Shown here one piece after another: positions 8,798-17,332 of a stretch of 33,448 bases of DNA. This DNA is from SAR86 cluster bacterium. GTDB taxonomy: Bacteria; Pseudomonadota; Gammaproteobacteria; Magnimaribacterales; Magnimaribacteraceae. The notes beneath the pieces were generated by a model, which had not been told where the DNA came from, did not search any database, and was given only the letters and a program-made list of their open reading frames with translations. A program made the translations under genes and the position numbers. Each line of letters opens with the position of its first letter. Position 1 is the stretch's first letter. Location: contig JAKUUL010000009.1 of assembly GCA_022447025.1 (NCBI GenBank), forward strand, positions 1 through 33,448. The letters run 5' to 3'.

Positions 8798-9147
8798 TTG
8801 CCCAAATCGGGGTCCCAAAGACTTTCCAGATCATAAAAAGTTCTTGCATTAGCAGACATTAGGTGCAAAACAACATCTCCAATATCTATAAGCACCCATT
8901 CCTCACTGCCCTCTCCTTCTAGCCCGAGAGGCTTAATTTTCTTGGCTTTAAGATCTTCAAGAACCTTTTCACCAATAGACTGTATATGTCTATTAGAAGT
9001 ACCGCTGGCTATGATCATATAGTCCGTAAAGCTGCTTAATTTTTTTACATTAATTGTGACAGGATCAACTGCCTTTAGTTCATCAAGGCTAGCCGATACA
9101 AGGTCTCTTAATTTACTAGGTAAAACTTTCTGCGCCATATAAGCCAT
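8794..9147 (-). CDS. rsfS: Ribosomal silencing factor RsfS
   Basis: RsfS binds ribosomal protein L14 and blocks subunit joining when nutrients are scarce. The 117-residue protein has the family core: DYMIIASGTSNRHIQSI (about residues 43-59), PLGLEGEGSEEWVLIDIGDVVLHLM (continuing from about 73) and a C-terminal YDLESLW motif. It overlaps nadD by 32 bp when started at ATG 9147; a second ATG at 9138 would shorten the overlap to 23 bp and is also possible. The nadD-rsfS-rlmH order is widely conserved. Confidence 0.95.
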   Translation of the reverse strand: MAYMAQKVLPSKLRDLVSASLDELKAVDPVTINVKKLSSFTDYMIIASGTSNRHIQSIGEKVLEDLKAKKIKPLGLEGEGSEEWVLIDIGDVVLHLMSANARTFYDLESLWDPDLGK

Positions 9148-9760
9148 GCTTTTTTATGTATTCTTTGACAAGCGTATTAACAAGATGATCAATTTTCTTA
9201 CCCTTAACTATTTTCTCTCTTATAGATGAAGAAGAAATTTTAAAGGGAGTAACTTCAATTTCAAAAATATTTAATTTACTATCTTCAAATAAGTCTTTTT
9301 TAAACCCTTTAACACTAACTAAATCTTTTGCTTTCTTGTTTTTTGAAAGTGGCAAATCCGGTCTTTTCATTATCACAAAATCTACCAGATTAATAAGGTC
9401 TTGCCATTTGTACCAAGAATGTATGTCAACAAAAGAGTCTGAACCAACTATCATAACTACTCTAACTCCTTCTTCCTCAGACATTATTTCCTTAACTGTT
9501 TCGATTGCATAAGACGGACCATCTCTAAGAGACTCCCTGTTATCAACTATAGTTTTTGGTATATCTTTAAATGCCATGGAGGCCATTTCATATCTATGTT
9601 TGTAGGAGACCTGAGAACTCTCTCTATGAGGTGGCTGCAAATTAGGAATAACCAAAATCTTTTCAAAGGGTAATTTTTCTAACAATTCTGAAATTGTTAG
9701 TACATGACCATTATGTACAGGATCAAAAGTACCACCAAATACACCGATTATTCTTGGCAT
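9116..9760 (-). CDS. nadD: Nicotinate-mononucleotide adenylyltransferase
   Basis: NadD transfers AMP from ATP to nicotinate mononucleotide, making deamido-NAD in NAD synthesis. The 214-residue product shows the nucleotidyltransferase signature GGTFDPVHNGH (9-19, with the catalytic HxGH-type motif), GSDSF (106-110) and the ISSSSIR motif (175-181) that binds the ATP phosphates. It begins at ATG 9760, 10 bp after proA, and its end overlaps rsfS. Confidence 0.97.
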   Translation of the reverse strand: MPRIIGVFGGTFDPVHNGHVLTISELLEKLPFEKILVIPNLQPPHRESSQVSYKHRYEMASMAFKDIPKTIVDNRESLRDGPSYAIETVKEIMSEEEGVRVVMIVGSDSFVDIHSWYKWQDLINLVDFVIMKRPDLPLSKNKKAKDLVSVKGFKKDLFEDSKLNIFEIEVTPFKISSSSIREKIVKGKKIDHLVNTLVKEYIKKHGLYGAESFT

Positions 9761-9770
9761 TGGTTAAAAT

Positions 9771-11039
9771 TTAGTTCCCTCGTAGTTCAGCATTGCCCTC
9801 AACAAGATACTTAAGGGAGGTTAATCCCTCTAACCCCACGGGACCTCTGGCATGAAATTTATCTGTTGATATACCGACTTCAGCCCCCAAACCATATTCA
9901 AATCCATCAGCCCAACAGGTAGGTACATTATGCATTACTGAACTTGAGTCTACATTCCTCATGAAAACTCTAGCCTTACCAATGTTCTCTGTAACTATGC
10001 TGTCTGTATGAGCAGAACCAAACTTATTTATATGATCAATTGCTGAGTTCAGATCATCGACTATTTTTATCGATAGTATGGGTGCTAAATATTCGGTCAC
10101 CCAATCTTCCTCAACAGCCTTTGATATATTCAAAAACTCCAAAGTGCGTTCACATCCTCGTAATTCAATTTCTTTCTCTTCAAAGGCTTTGGCAATAACA
10201 GGTAAAATTTTTCCTGCTATGACCTTATTAACCAAAAGCGTTTCCATGGCTCCACAAATTCCATACCTATAAGTTTTTGCATTAACGGCAATGGAAATAG
10301 CTTTCTCCACATCACATTCTTCATCTAAATAAACATGACAAATGCCATCAAGGTGTTTGATCACAGGAACTTTTGCTTCATCAGATATAAGTTTTACCAA
10401 GCCTTTTCCACCCCTTGGAATTATTATGTCAACCCACTTATTCATACTCAATAAGACCTTAACCGCTTCCCTGTCTGTAGTCTCTACAAGCTGTATAGAT
10501 GCCTCAGGTAGACCCTCTTCTAATAATCCCTTTTTTAAACTATTAGCAATAGCGGTGTTAGTTTTAAATGCTTCGGAACCACCCCTTAATATACAAGCAT
10601 TCCCTGACTTAAGGCATAAAGCAGCAGCATCAGCAGTCACATTCGGTCTTGATTCGTAAATGATTCCGACAACCCCCAAAGGGACTCTCATCTGACTTAT
10701 TTTTATTCCAGATGGTGTTGGTTTTAATTCTGTTAAGGAGCCTATTGGATCGGGCAAGTCAGCTACAGTTAAAAGCCCACCTATCATCGAATTAATTCTT
10801 AGCCTTGTCAGCTCCAATCTGTCAATTAAGGCTTCCTCTACAGCATTTGATTTGGCTTTAGATAAATCTAAGTGATTCGCTTTGAGAATAGCCTCTTTAT
10901 CTTTTTCAAGAATTTTTGCAATCCTAGTTAGTGCTGAATTCTTCTTTTCACTAGATAAGTTAGAAAGAACTTCTGAAGCTGATTTGGCTTCAGACCCTAA
11001 CAATTCCATATAGGAACTAATGTCTTTACTATCTTTCAT
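9771..11039 (-). CDS. proA: Gamma-glutamyl phosphate reductase
   Basis: ProA reduces gamma-glutamyl phosphate to glutamate semialdehyde with NADPH, the second step of proline synthesis. From ATG 11039 the protein has 422 residues (E. coli: 417). The catalytic cysteine is Cys262 in YRYGICGAMETLL, and cofactor-site residues are seen in VPLGVVGIIYESRPNVT. The C-terminal GLGAEVGIST and HARGPVGLEGL motifs are intact. The longer frame from TTG 11045 adds only two residues and is less likely. proB is not in the window. proA is the first gene of the nine-gene minus-strand operon, so its upstream region should hold the main promoter. Confidence 0.97.
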   Translation of the reverse strand: MKDSKDISSYMELLGSEAKSASEVLSNLSSEKKNSALTRIAKILEKDKEAILKANHLDLSKAKSNAVEEALIDRLELTRLRINSMIGGLLTVADLPDPIGSLTELKPTPSGIKISQMRVPLGVVGIIYESRPNVTADAAALCLKSGNACILRGGSEAFKTNTAIANSLKKGLLEEGLPEASIQLVETTDREAVKVLLSMNKWVDIIIPRGGKGLVKLISDEAKVPVIKHLDGICHVYLDEECDVEKAISIAVNAKTYRYGICGAMETLLVNKVIAGKILPVIAKAFEEKEIELRGCERTLEFLNISKAVEEDWVTEYLAPILSIKIVDDLNSAIDHINKFGSAHTDSIVTENIGKARVFMRNVDSSSVMHNVPTCWADGFEYGLGAEVGISTDKFHARGPVGLEGLTSLKYLVEGNAELRGN

Positions 11040-11077
11040 AATCAAATATTCTATAGGAAAGCGAATTCAAAAAACGG

Positions 11078-11083
11078 ATTATA
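11078..11083 (-). promoter_or_regulatory. -10 box candidate for the proA-to-dat operon
   Basis: A perfect TATAAT on the minus strand lies 38 bp upstream of the proA ATG, and the only intergenic space available is 46 bp. The expected start would leave a leader of about 30 nt. The -35 region is poor (TTACTG with 18-bp spacing), so the call rests on the -10 and the context. On the plus strand the same bases read TATAAG. Confidence 0.4.
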
Positions 11084-11085
11084 AG

Positions 11086-11685
11086 ATGTTTGACATTGGA
11101 GCAGTAACCCTCTGGTTACAACAAAACCCTGAGTGGATAATACTCGGTTTATGTTCGGCTGCATTTATAGAATCATTTGCACTAATTGGAATAATTATTC
11201 CTGGAGTAGTTTTATTAGCTGCTATTTCAGGATTGGCTGCTTCAACTAATCTTTCAATTTTTCATGTTGTATTCCTAGTTTATCTATCTAGCTGCCTAGC
11301 AGATATTTCTAGTTTTCTTATAGGTAAATATTTAAGTAATAAAATAGACCGTATCTGGCCCTTTAGTAACAACCCTTCTTGGCTAGAACAAGGTCGTAAA
11401 TTTTCTAAAACTTATGGTATCCCAGGTGTTTTTTTGGGTAGGTTTGTTGGGCCTATTAGGCCCTTAATTCCGATTACAGTTGGTTCATTGTCCATGGATT
11501 TGAGAACTTTTATCTTTGTAGATCTTATTTCAGGTCTGATTTGGGCTCCTGTGTACACACTGCCAGGTTATTTTGCAGCAAAGACTGCTTTAGAAGGATC
11601 AGGTAACCTAACTCTGGCTGTTGGTTTTATGGCTTTAGCAATTGCTTTTCTCTTATTCGTAAGATATTTACTTAACAAAAAATAA
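11086..11685 (+). CDS. DedA-family inner-membrane protein
   Basis: DedA/VTT-domain proteins are inner-membrane transporters or flippases linked to undecaprenyl-phosphate and phospholipid recycling and to proton-motive-force maintenance. The 199-residue product has the family hallmarks: ESFALIGIIIPG (29-40) with the re-entrant-loop glutamate, and FLGRFVGPIRPLIPITVG (117-134) with its paired arginines and glycines. There are hydrophobic segments at about 17-50, 60-80, 140-165 and 175-195. I chose ATG 11086 (MFDIGAVTLW) because it matches the usual DedA start. The in-frame ATG at 11020 would overlap proA on the other strand and add a charged, non-family extension. A weak promoter candidate, TTTACT (11025-11030) with 16-bp spacing to TATTCT (11047-11052), would also favour the shorter form. 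The substrate is unknown. Confidence 0.85.
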   Translation: MFDIGAVTLWLQQNPEWIILGLCSAAFIESFALIGIIIPGVVLLAAISGLAASTNLSIFHVVFLVYLSSCLADISSFLIGKYLSNKIDRIWPFSNNPSWLEQGRKFSKTYGIPGVFLGRFVGPIRPLIPITVGSLSMDLRTFIFVDLISGLIWAPVYTLPGYFAAKTALEGSGNLTLAVGFMALAIAFLLFVRYLLNKK

Positions 11686-11727
11686 CTGTCTCTTGTTAAA
11701 CTTAATAAAAATTAAAATAGGAAAAAT

Positions 11728-13131
11728 ATGACGACAACCTACCCAAGCCATCCCAATTTGGATGGAAACTACGCACCTCTGAGAATGGAATGTGACCTTA
11801 ATGACCTCGTTGTTGAAGGAGAAGTACCTCAAGACCTATTCGGAAGCTACTATAGAAATGGTCCTGATCCCCAGTTTCCTCCAAAAGATGGGCATTATCA
11901 TTGGTTTGGTGGAGATGGAATGATTCATGCCTTCCACTTTGAAAACGGAAAAATATCTTACAAAAATAGATGGGTTCAAACTTCAAAGTACAAGCAGGAA
12001 AGAAAGGCAGGAAAGTCATTGACCAACCTACTCAACCCAATGGAGCCAGATCCACTTTGGAATCCTGAAGGAGAAAATGGAGTAGCAAACACAAATATTA
12101 TCTTTCATGGAGACAGACTTTTAGCTTTAGAGGAAGGACACTTACCGTTTGAGATAGACCCCTTTACTTTGGAATCAGTTGGGCCTTATAGCTATGAACA
12201 TAAATTATTATCACCTATGACAGCACACCCAAAGATTGATCCTCTGACCGGAGAAATGTTTGCTTTTAGTTATGGTTTTGGAGATAACAAACTAACTTAT
12301 TTTGTTATAGATGCTGCCGGTAAATTAACACATTACTCTGAATTCAATGCTCCTTATTCTAGTATGGTTCATGACTTTATGGTGACATCTCAGCATGTGA
12401 TCTTTCCTATTTTTCCATTGATAATAGACCTAGAACAAGCAATGGCAGGGAAAGCTCCAATAGCTTGGGATAAGGACAGACCAAGTCACATAGGAGTCAT
12501 GCCAAGAGATGGTTCTGTTGAAGATATCAAGTGGATAGAAGACGACCCGTGCTTTGTCTTTCACCCAATGAATGCTTATACCGAAGGGGATAAAATTATA
12601 GCTGACACGATGCAATTTGAAGAAGCACCCTTATTTCCGCATGTTGATGGCTCTAATCCTGATCCAAAAAAAGCAGAAGCTAGGCTAACTAGATGGGAAA
12701 TAGATTTATCTTCAAACTCAGGGAAGATTAATAAAAACTGCCTTGACGGTGATATAGGTGAATTTCCTAGACTGGATGAAAGGTTTAGCATGCTTAATTA
12801 CAGGCATGGATTCTATGCGGCTAGCATAGGTGATCACCCCCCTGGGATAAGCTTTAACTCGGTTGCTCATCATGATCATCAAACAAGTAAAAAAGAATTC
12901 TACGTTTTGGGTAAAGAAGATGCTATAGGAGAACCTGTTTTTGTTCCTTCATCCAATGAAGCTGAAGAAGGTGATGGATATTTAATTGCTTTGGCTTATA
13001 GAGGAGTTGAAAATAGATCCGATCTATTAATATTTAATGCTATGGATGTGGCATCCGGACCCATTGCCACTGCTCAGTTACCTCATAGAATACCCTATGG
13101 GTTTCATGGAAACTGGCGCCAGGGAGAATAA
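11728..13131 (+). CDS. Carotenoid/stilbene cleavage oxygenase family protein
   Basis: Members of this non-heme iron family split a C=C bond of carotenoids, apocarotenoids or stilbenes with O2 to give aldehydes or ketones. The 467-residue protein has the full set of four iron-binding histidines of the seven-bladed propeller: His167 (TAHPKID), His215 (MVHDFMVT), His279 (FVFHPMNAY) and His460 (GFHGNW). The N-terminal signatures YYRNGPDPQF and GGDGMIHAF are also present. There is no signal peptide, so it is cytosolic or membrane-associated. A good ribosome-binding site (AGGA at 11719-11722) precedes ATG 11728. The substrate cannot be told from sequence; lignostilbene-type or apocarotenoid-type are both possible. 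It is followed after 6 bp by an NADPH oxidoreductase, suggesting a two-step pathway. Confidence 0.9.
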   Translation: MTTTYPSHPNLDGNYAPLRMECDLNDLVVEGEVPQDLFGSYYRNGPDPQFPPKDGHYHWFGGDGMIHAFHFENGKISYKNRWVQTSKYKQERKAGKSLTNLLNPMEPDPLWNPEGENGVANTNIIFHGDRLLALEEGHLPFEIDPFTLESVGPYSYEHKLLSPMTAHPKIDPLTGEMFAFSYGFGDNKLTYFVIDAAGKLTHYSEFNAPYSSMVHDFMVTSQHVIFPIFPLIIDLEQAMAGKAPIAWDKDRPSHIGVMPRDGSVEDIKWIEDDPCFVFHPMNAYTEGDKIIADTMQFEEAPLFPHVDGSNPDPKKAEARLTRWEIDLSSNSGKINKNCLDGDIGEFPRLDERFSMLNYRHGFYAASIGDHPPGISFNSVAHHDHQTSKKEFYVLGKEDAIGEPVFVPSSNEAEEGDGYLIALAYRGVENRSDLLIFNAMDVASGPIATAQLPHRIPYGFHGNWRQGE

Positions 13132-13137
13132 TCGATT

Positions 13138-14169
13138 ATGACAAGAAAGAATTTAAAAAACAGACAATGGGTTTTGTCTTCTAGGCCTCAAGGCATGGTA
13201 AGCAAAGATAATTTTGAGTTTAGAGAATCTGAATTAGACGAACTAAAAGAAAACCAAATGCTGCTAAAAAACCTCTATTTTGGCTTTGACCCAACTCAAA
13301 GGGGTTGGCTTAATGATATGAAAAGTTATATGCCTCCAGTTCAAATTGGAGAAGTTATGCGTTCAAGCACTATTTCGCAGGTAATCGAATCTAATATTCC
13401 TGATTTCATAGAAGGCGACATCGTGCAAGGTAGTTTTGGATGGCAAGAATTCGCGATTACTGATGGTAAAGCGGGTTTTATGAACGCTTCCAAGATTCCC
13501 GACAATATCCCGCCTACTGCTTCCTTGAGTGTTTATGGAGTGACGGGTTTAACTGCTTATTTTGGTTTACTTGATGTCGGAGAACCAAAGGAAGGTGAAA
13601 CAGTTGTCATCTCTGGTGCTGCCGGAGCTACGGGTTCTGTAGCAGGACAAATAGCTAAAATTAAAGGTTGTCGAGTAATAGGAATTGCAGGAGGAACCAA
13701 AAAATGTAATTGGCTTACTGAAGAAGCTAATTTTGATGCAGCAATAGATTATAAAAGTGCTAATTTAGCCGAAACCTTAAGAGAACTTTGCCCAAATGGA
13801 ATAGATCTGGTGTTTGACAACGTTGGAGGTGAATTTCTTGATACTGCCTTAACCTTAATCAATATGAATGCAAGGATAGTACTTTGTGGAGCTATCTCAA
13901 CCTACAACAATGAGAGTCCTGCGCCGGGACCATCCAATTACATGTCTCTAGTAATAATGAGAGCAAAAATGGAAGGATTTATTGTTCTTGATTATCTAGA
14001 TAGATTTCCTGAAGCGATAAGCAGTCTTAGTAAGTGGGTTGAAAAAGGAGAAATTACTTATCTGGAGGATATCCAAGAAGGTATAGAGAACGCACCTGAT
14101 ACTTTGGTAAGGCTTTTTACAGGACAAAATTTCGGCAAACAATTACTTAAAATTTCGAATCCTGATTAA
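13138..14169 (+). CDS. Zinc-independent MDR-family NADP-dependent oxidoreductase (enone reductase type)
   Basis: This subgroup of the medium-chain dehydrogenase/reductase family (curcumin reductase, leukotriene B4 dehydrogenase and similar) reduces the C=C bond of alpha,beta-unsaturated ketones or aldehydes using NADPH. The 343-residue protein has an N-terminal GroES-like domain and a Rossmann domain with AAGATG (161-166) in VVISGAAGATGSVAGQIAK. YGVTGLTAYFGL (133-144) is typical of the subgroup. No structural-zinc cysteine cluster is visible. GNSKGK-like segments are not needed for the call. The gene starts 6 bp after the oxygenase stop, so both are likely on one mRNA; the physiological substrate is unknown. 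Confidence 0.88.
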   Translation: MTRKNLKNRQWVLSSRPQGMVSKDNFEFRESELDELKENQMLLKNLYFGFDPTQRGWLNDMKSYMPPVQIGEVMRSSTISQVIESNIPDFIEGDIVQGSFGWQEFAITDGKAGFMNASKIPDNIPPTASLSVYGVTGLTAYFGLLDVGEPKEGETVVISGAAGATGSVAGQIAKIKGCRVIGIAGGTKKCNWLTEEANFDAAIDYKSANLAETLRELCPNGIDLVFDNVGGEFLDTALTLINMNARIVLCGAISTYNNESPAPGPSNYMSLVIMRAKMEGFIVLDYLDRFPEAISSLSKWVEKGEITYLEDIQEGIENAPDTLVRLFTGQNFGKQLLKISNPD

Positions 14170-14172
14170 TAA

Positions 14173-14188
14173 GGCTAGCCTCCTAGCT
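14173..14188. terminator. Short inverted repeat between convergent MDR and LON-domain genes
   Basis: GCTAG (14174-14178) and CTAGC (14183-14187) form a 5-bp stem with loop CCTC, extended by one G-U pair. It covers the five-base gap and the stop of the minus-strand gene. On the plus strand a T-rich but interrupted stretch follows, so this is a weak terminator candidate. Confidence 0.3.
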
Positions 14189-14783
14189 GTTTAACTATTT
14201 TGTTTAGATGGTCAAATCTATCCACATTGGATTGGAACTCAAGTATATTTTGTCTTTCTGGAGGTGTAAGTGGTAAAAGACTTGCCAAGCTGTAAGCAAC
14301 ACTGGATGAGTTATCAAAATCTATAACTAATTGAAGTTTCTTTATTTCCGGATGGTCTGAAATTTCTCTAAGTATTCTCCAAATATTTTCATATTGTGGT
14401 TCTAATGATATTGATTCTTCCTCTTCAGGTTCTTCTATGGTATCTGCAATCATTAATCCATCTTCCTGAACTTTTCTATCTAATATTTTGATTCGATATT
14501 GGCCTTGTACAGTTACACCCAAGAGACCATTTTCAAGTTGGTTAAAGTCAACGATTTCGACATAGGTACCTATAGGTGAATGATCAGGTAACTTTGTAGT
14601 TTTTGATTCGCTTTGACCTCTCAGAAGAACAATACAAAAGCCTATTTCTTGACTCATGCATCGTTTAACCATATCTAAATATCGTGGTTCAAAGATTTGT
14701 AAAGGGAGATAACCTCCTGGAAGGACATTAACTGTCAAAGGAAAGACAGGGTTTTCTTTTGATAAATTAGTTTCGTTCGGCAT
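14175..14783 (-). CDS. LON peptidase substrate-binding-domain protein
   Basis: The 202-residue protein contains only the N-terminal (substrate-binding) domain of Lon protease; no ATPase or protease domain follows. Family features are FPLTVNVLPGGYLPLQIFEPRY (split around residues 15-37), a FCIVLLR strand, GTYVEIVDF (67-75) and GLLGVTVQGQYRIKI (83-97). Stand-alone LON-domain proteins are common in proteobacteria and their function is not established; adaptor or scaffold roles have been proposed by analogy. It overlaps the dipeptidase gene by 17 bp, so it is the last gene of the mpl-dipeptidase-LON transcript. Confidence 0.88.
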   Translation of the reverse strand: MPNETNLSKENPVFPLTVNVLPGGYLPLQIFEPRYLDMVKRCMSQEIGFCIVLLRGQSESKTTKLPDHSPIGTYVEIVDFNQLENGLLGVTVQGQYRIKILDRKVQEDGLMIADTIEEPEEEESISLEPQYENIWRILREISDHPEIKKLQLVIDFDNSSSVAYSLASLLPLTPPERQNILEFQSNVDRFDHLNKIVKQLGG

Positions 14784-15969
14784 ATTCTTCGACTTCTTTC
14801 CAGACTCTTATGAGATTGCCTCCAAGAATCTTTTGAATATCTTTCCGGCTATAACCCCTTTCTAATAAACCTTGAATAAGAGCTGGGTAGGTTGAAACAT
14901 CTTTTAAACCTATAGGAAGAGTATCACCCACCCCATCATAATCAGATCCTATTCCTATATGGTCTATTCCTACTAACTGCAAAACCCTATCAAAATGATC
15001 TAGCACTTCGTCTAAACTTGCATAAGGATAAGGGTTGTTTGCAATAAATTCACTTCTAGTTTCTCTGATATCTTGCTCAGAGACTTCTTCTAAATTTTGA
15101 CCTAACCTTGATTCCAAGAAGCTATTCATTTTGACTAAATAATCCCGAGGTCTTTTGCTGATAAAACTACTTCCAAAATTAATTTGTATAACACCACCCT
15201 TTTCAGCTAATTTACTTAGCATGGCATCATCAACATTCCTTTCAAACCCTGGGGTAAAGTACCTCAAAGAAGAATGGCTTGCTATCACTGGTACCTGGCT
15301 TATTTCGATTGCCTGGTAAAAAGCTTCATCGTTTACATGGGAGATATCTACCATGATGCCAACTTTATTCATCTCCTCAATCAGGTTTTTACCAAATTCA
15401 CTCAAACCGTGCCATTGAATATTTTCATCGTAAGAAGAATCACTGATATGGTTGGTCTTGGAATGAGTCAAAGTTATATAACGTATGCCTCTATCAAAGT
15501 AGTACTGGACCCTAGAGAGATCGCCCTGAATGGGAGCTCCATTTTCCATACCCAAGGCTATACCAACTATATTTTTTTTAGTAATTGAACCAAGGTCAGC
15601 TACAGAATTTATTAAAATAAATTTCTTTGGATAAAGAGTGACTATGTCTTCTACCATATCGATTAATTCATTTGCCATTTGATGGGAAGTACCGTCTTCT
15701 TGGGTACTTGCTGGCAGGTATATTGAGAAGAATGGGACATTAAGACCTCCCTTTCTTGCTCTAATAAAATCAAAATCTCCATCGGTAGAACCCGATATAT
15801 CGTCTATCTCCAGGCCTTCCAAGTGCTGACGCCACAGACGATAAGGAACATCTATATGAGAATCTAATATCAACGAATCTTGTGCTATCTGTTCTGCATC
15901 TAAATTTTTTATATTTTCAGTACAAGACTGAAAAAATAGGAACATGAAAATTAAAAAAATAGGTTTCAT
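14767..15969 (-). CDS. Membrane (renal-type) dipeptidase, M19 family, lipoprotein
   Basis: M19 enzymes are zinc dipeptidases that split dipeptides, including some with a C-terminal D-amino acid. The 400-residue product starts with a lipoprotein signal peptide ending in QSC (Cys16), so it should be anchored in the periplasm or outer membrane. All expected zinc ligands are present: His38 and Asp40 (DSHID), Glu142 (ALGMENG), His211 and His232, plus Asp343 (GIGSDYDG), which completes the active site. It starts 4 bp after mpl and overlaps the LON-domain gene. Next to mpl, which recycles murein peptides, a role in breaking down wall-derived dipeptides is plausible but inferred. Confidence 0.93.
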   Translation of the reverse strand: MKPIFLIFMFLFFQSCTENIKNLDAEQIAQDSLILDSHIDVPYRLWRQHLEGLEIDDISGSTDGDFDFIRARKGGLNVPFFSIYLPASTQEDGTSHQMANELIDMVEDIVTLYPKKFILINSVADLGSITKKNIVGIALGMENGAPIQGDLSRVQYYFDRGIRYITLTHSKTNHISDSSYDENIQWHGLSEFGKNLIEEMNKVGIMVDISHVNDEAFYQAIEISQVPVIASHSSLRYFTPGFERNVDDAMLSKLAEKGGVIQINFGSSFISKRPRDYLVKMNSFLESRLGQNLEEVSEQDIRETRSEFIANNPYPYASLDEVLDHFDRVLQLVGIDHIGIGSDYDGVGDTLPIGLKDVSTYPALIQGLLERGYSRKDIQKILGGNLIRVWKEVEEYAERN

Positions 15970-15973
15970 ATAG

Positions 15974-17326
15974 TTATAGTTTTGATTTTAAAAGATCTGC
16001 AAGTCCATCAAAACTTCCGTTTGACATCATAACAATTACATCCCTTTCATTAACAATTGACCTTTTTAGTTCGTCAGCGAAAACCTCGACGGAATCTATA
16101 ATATTGTGATTTTTAGGTGATTGATTGACTAAATTGGTTAACTGATTTTTATCTGGCCCCTTCCAAAAAACTAGATTTGCTTCACTTGTCGCACTAATAA
16201 GCGTTTTGTCATGCAATCCTGATTTCATGGTATTTGACCTTATTTCAATCAAAGCAATTATTCTATTATCTTTATAACGAGATCTTAAACCTCTTAAGGT
16301 CTCTTCTATAGCCGTTGGATGATGAGCAAAATCGTCAAAAAGTTTAAGTTCCTCTCGATCTATAATTGTCTCTAATCTTCTTTGCACCCCAGAAAATGTT
16401 TCTAAACACCTAGCCGAATCAGATAAGGCAATATCAAAGTGATGTAGTGCTAATAGAGCTGCCATTGCATTTCTAGCATTATGTTCGCCTAACATCTTCC
16501 AATTTATTTCGGCTTTCTCTTTATTTATAAAAAATCTGAGTGAAGAGTGATCCTTTTTAATAGCATCAAAGTAATTTAGATCTTTTCCTTTAGAACTGAA
16601 TTCCGATTTTCCACTCCACACCCCCAATTCCAACACGGCCTTAATATTCTTATCGTCTGAAGGAAATACTATGCGATCTTCTGAAGACATTGTCCTGATC
16701 AAGTTATGGAATTGTTTTTGAATCTCAGATAAATTTCTATATATATCTGCATGATCAAACTCCAAATTATTAATGATCAAGACTTCAGGATTGTAGTGAA
16801 TGAGTTTTGCTCGTTTATCAAAAAAAGCTGTGTCATATTCATCAGCTTCAATTACAAAAATCTCACCTTTACCTAATTTAGCCGAAACAGAAAAGTCTTT
16901 AGGTCTTCCAGCAATTAAAAAACCAGGATCTAACCCTAAATTAACAAGAATCCAAGTTAGCATGGCTGTGGTAGAAGTCTTTCCATGAGTTCCAGAGACT
17001 GCTATAACTCTACGATTTTGAAGGACATTCTCTGATAGCCATGCTGGTCCAGAAGTATGGGGTAATTTTGAATCTAGAATGTATTCGATAGATTCATTTC
17101 CTCTTGAGATTACATTGCCTATCAAATAAAGGTCAGCTTCAGGCAGGTCTGTCTTTTTATAACCTTGATTTACTCTGATACTTTGTTCTTGGAGAAGGTT
17201 TGACATTGGTGGGTAAATATTTTCATCACAGCCTGAAACTTCAAACCCCAATTCCCTTGCAAGCAGAGCTAGGCTACCCATAAAGGTTCCACAGATACCT
17301 AAAATGTGAATCTTTTTTACTGACAT
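15974..17326 (-). CDS. mpl: UDP-MurNAc:L-Ala-gamma-D-Glu-meso-DAP ligase
   Basis: Mpl attaches recycled murein tripeptide directly to UDP-MurNAc, feeding it back into peptidoglycan synthesis. The 450-residue protein has the Mur-ligase three-domain plan: the N-terminal UDP-binding GICGTFMG (10-17), the ATP-binding loop SGTHGKTST (111-119), EADEYDTAFFDKR and the NNLEFDHADIY region in the central domain, and FDDFAHHPTAIEETL in the C-terminal domain. The GTFMGSLA start and the DEYDTAFFDKR motif are characteristic of Mpl rather than MurC. A TATAAT lies 6 bp upstream of the ATG, so the mRNA may be leaderless. It is the first gene of the mpl-dipeptidase-LON operon. Confidence 0.95.
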   Translation of the reverse strand: MSVKKIHILGICGTFMGSLALLARELGFEVSGCDENIYPPMSNLLQEQSIRVNQGYKKTDLPEADLYLIGNVISRGNESIEYILDSKLPHTSGPAWLSENVLQNRRVIAVSGTHGKTSTTAMLTWILVNLGLDPGFLIAGRPKDFSVSAKLGKGEIFVIEADEYDTAFFDKRAKLIHYNPEVLIINNLEFDHADIYRNLSEIQKQFHNLIRTMSSEDRIVFPSDDKNIKAVLELGVWSGKSEFSSKGKDLNYFDAIKKDHSSLRFFINKEKAEINWKMLGEHNARNAMAALLALHHFDIALSDSARCLETFSGVQRRLETIIDREELKLFDDFAHHPTAIEETLRGLRSRYKDNRIIALIEIRSNTMKSGLHDKTLISATSEANLVFWKGPDKNQLTNLVNQSPKNHNIIDSVEVFADELKRSIVNERDVIVMMSNGSFDGLADLLKSKL

Positions 17327-17332
17327 ATTTTA

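Noticed and set aside
8798-8818. Longer rlmH from TTG 8818
   Set aside because: ATG 8797 overlaps the rsfS stop as ATGA and gives exactly the family length of 155 residues.
10342-10659. 105-codon plus-strand reading frame inside proA
   Set aside because: Antisense shadow of an intact, conserved gene.
11020-11085. Longer DedA protein from ATG 11020
   Set aside because: It overlaps the 5' end of proA on the other strand and adds a non-family N-terminus.
15274-15588. 104-codon plus-strand reading frame inside the dipeptidase gene
   Set aside because: Antisense shadow of an intact M19 enzyme; composition does not look like a real protein.
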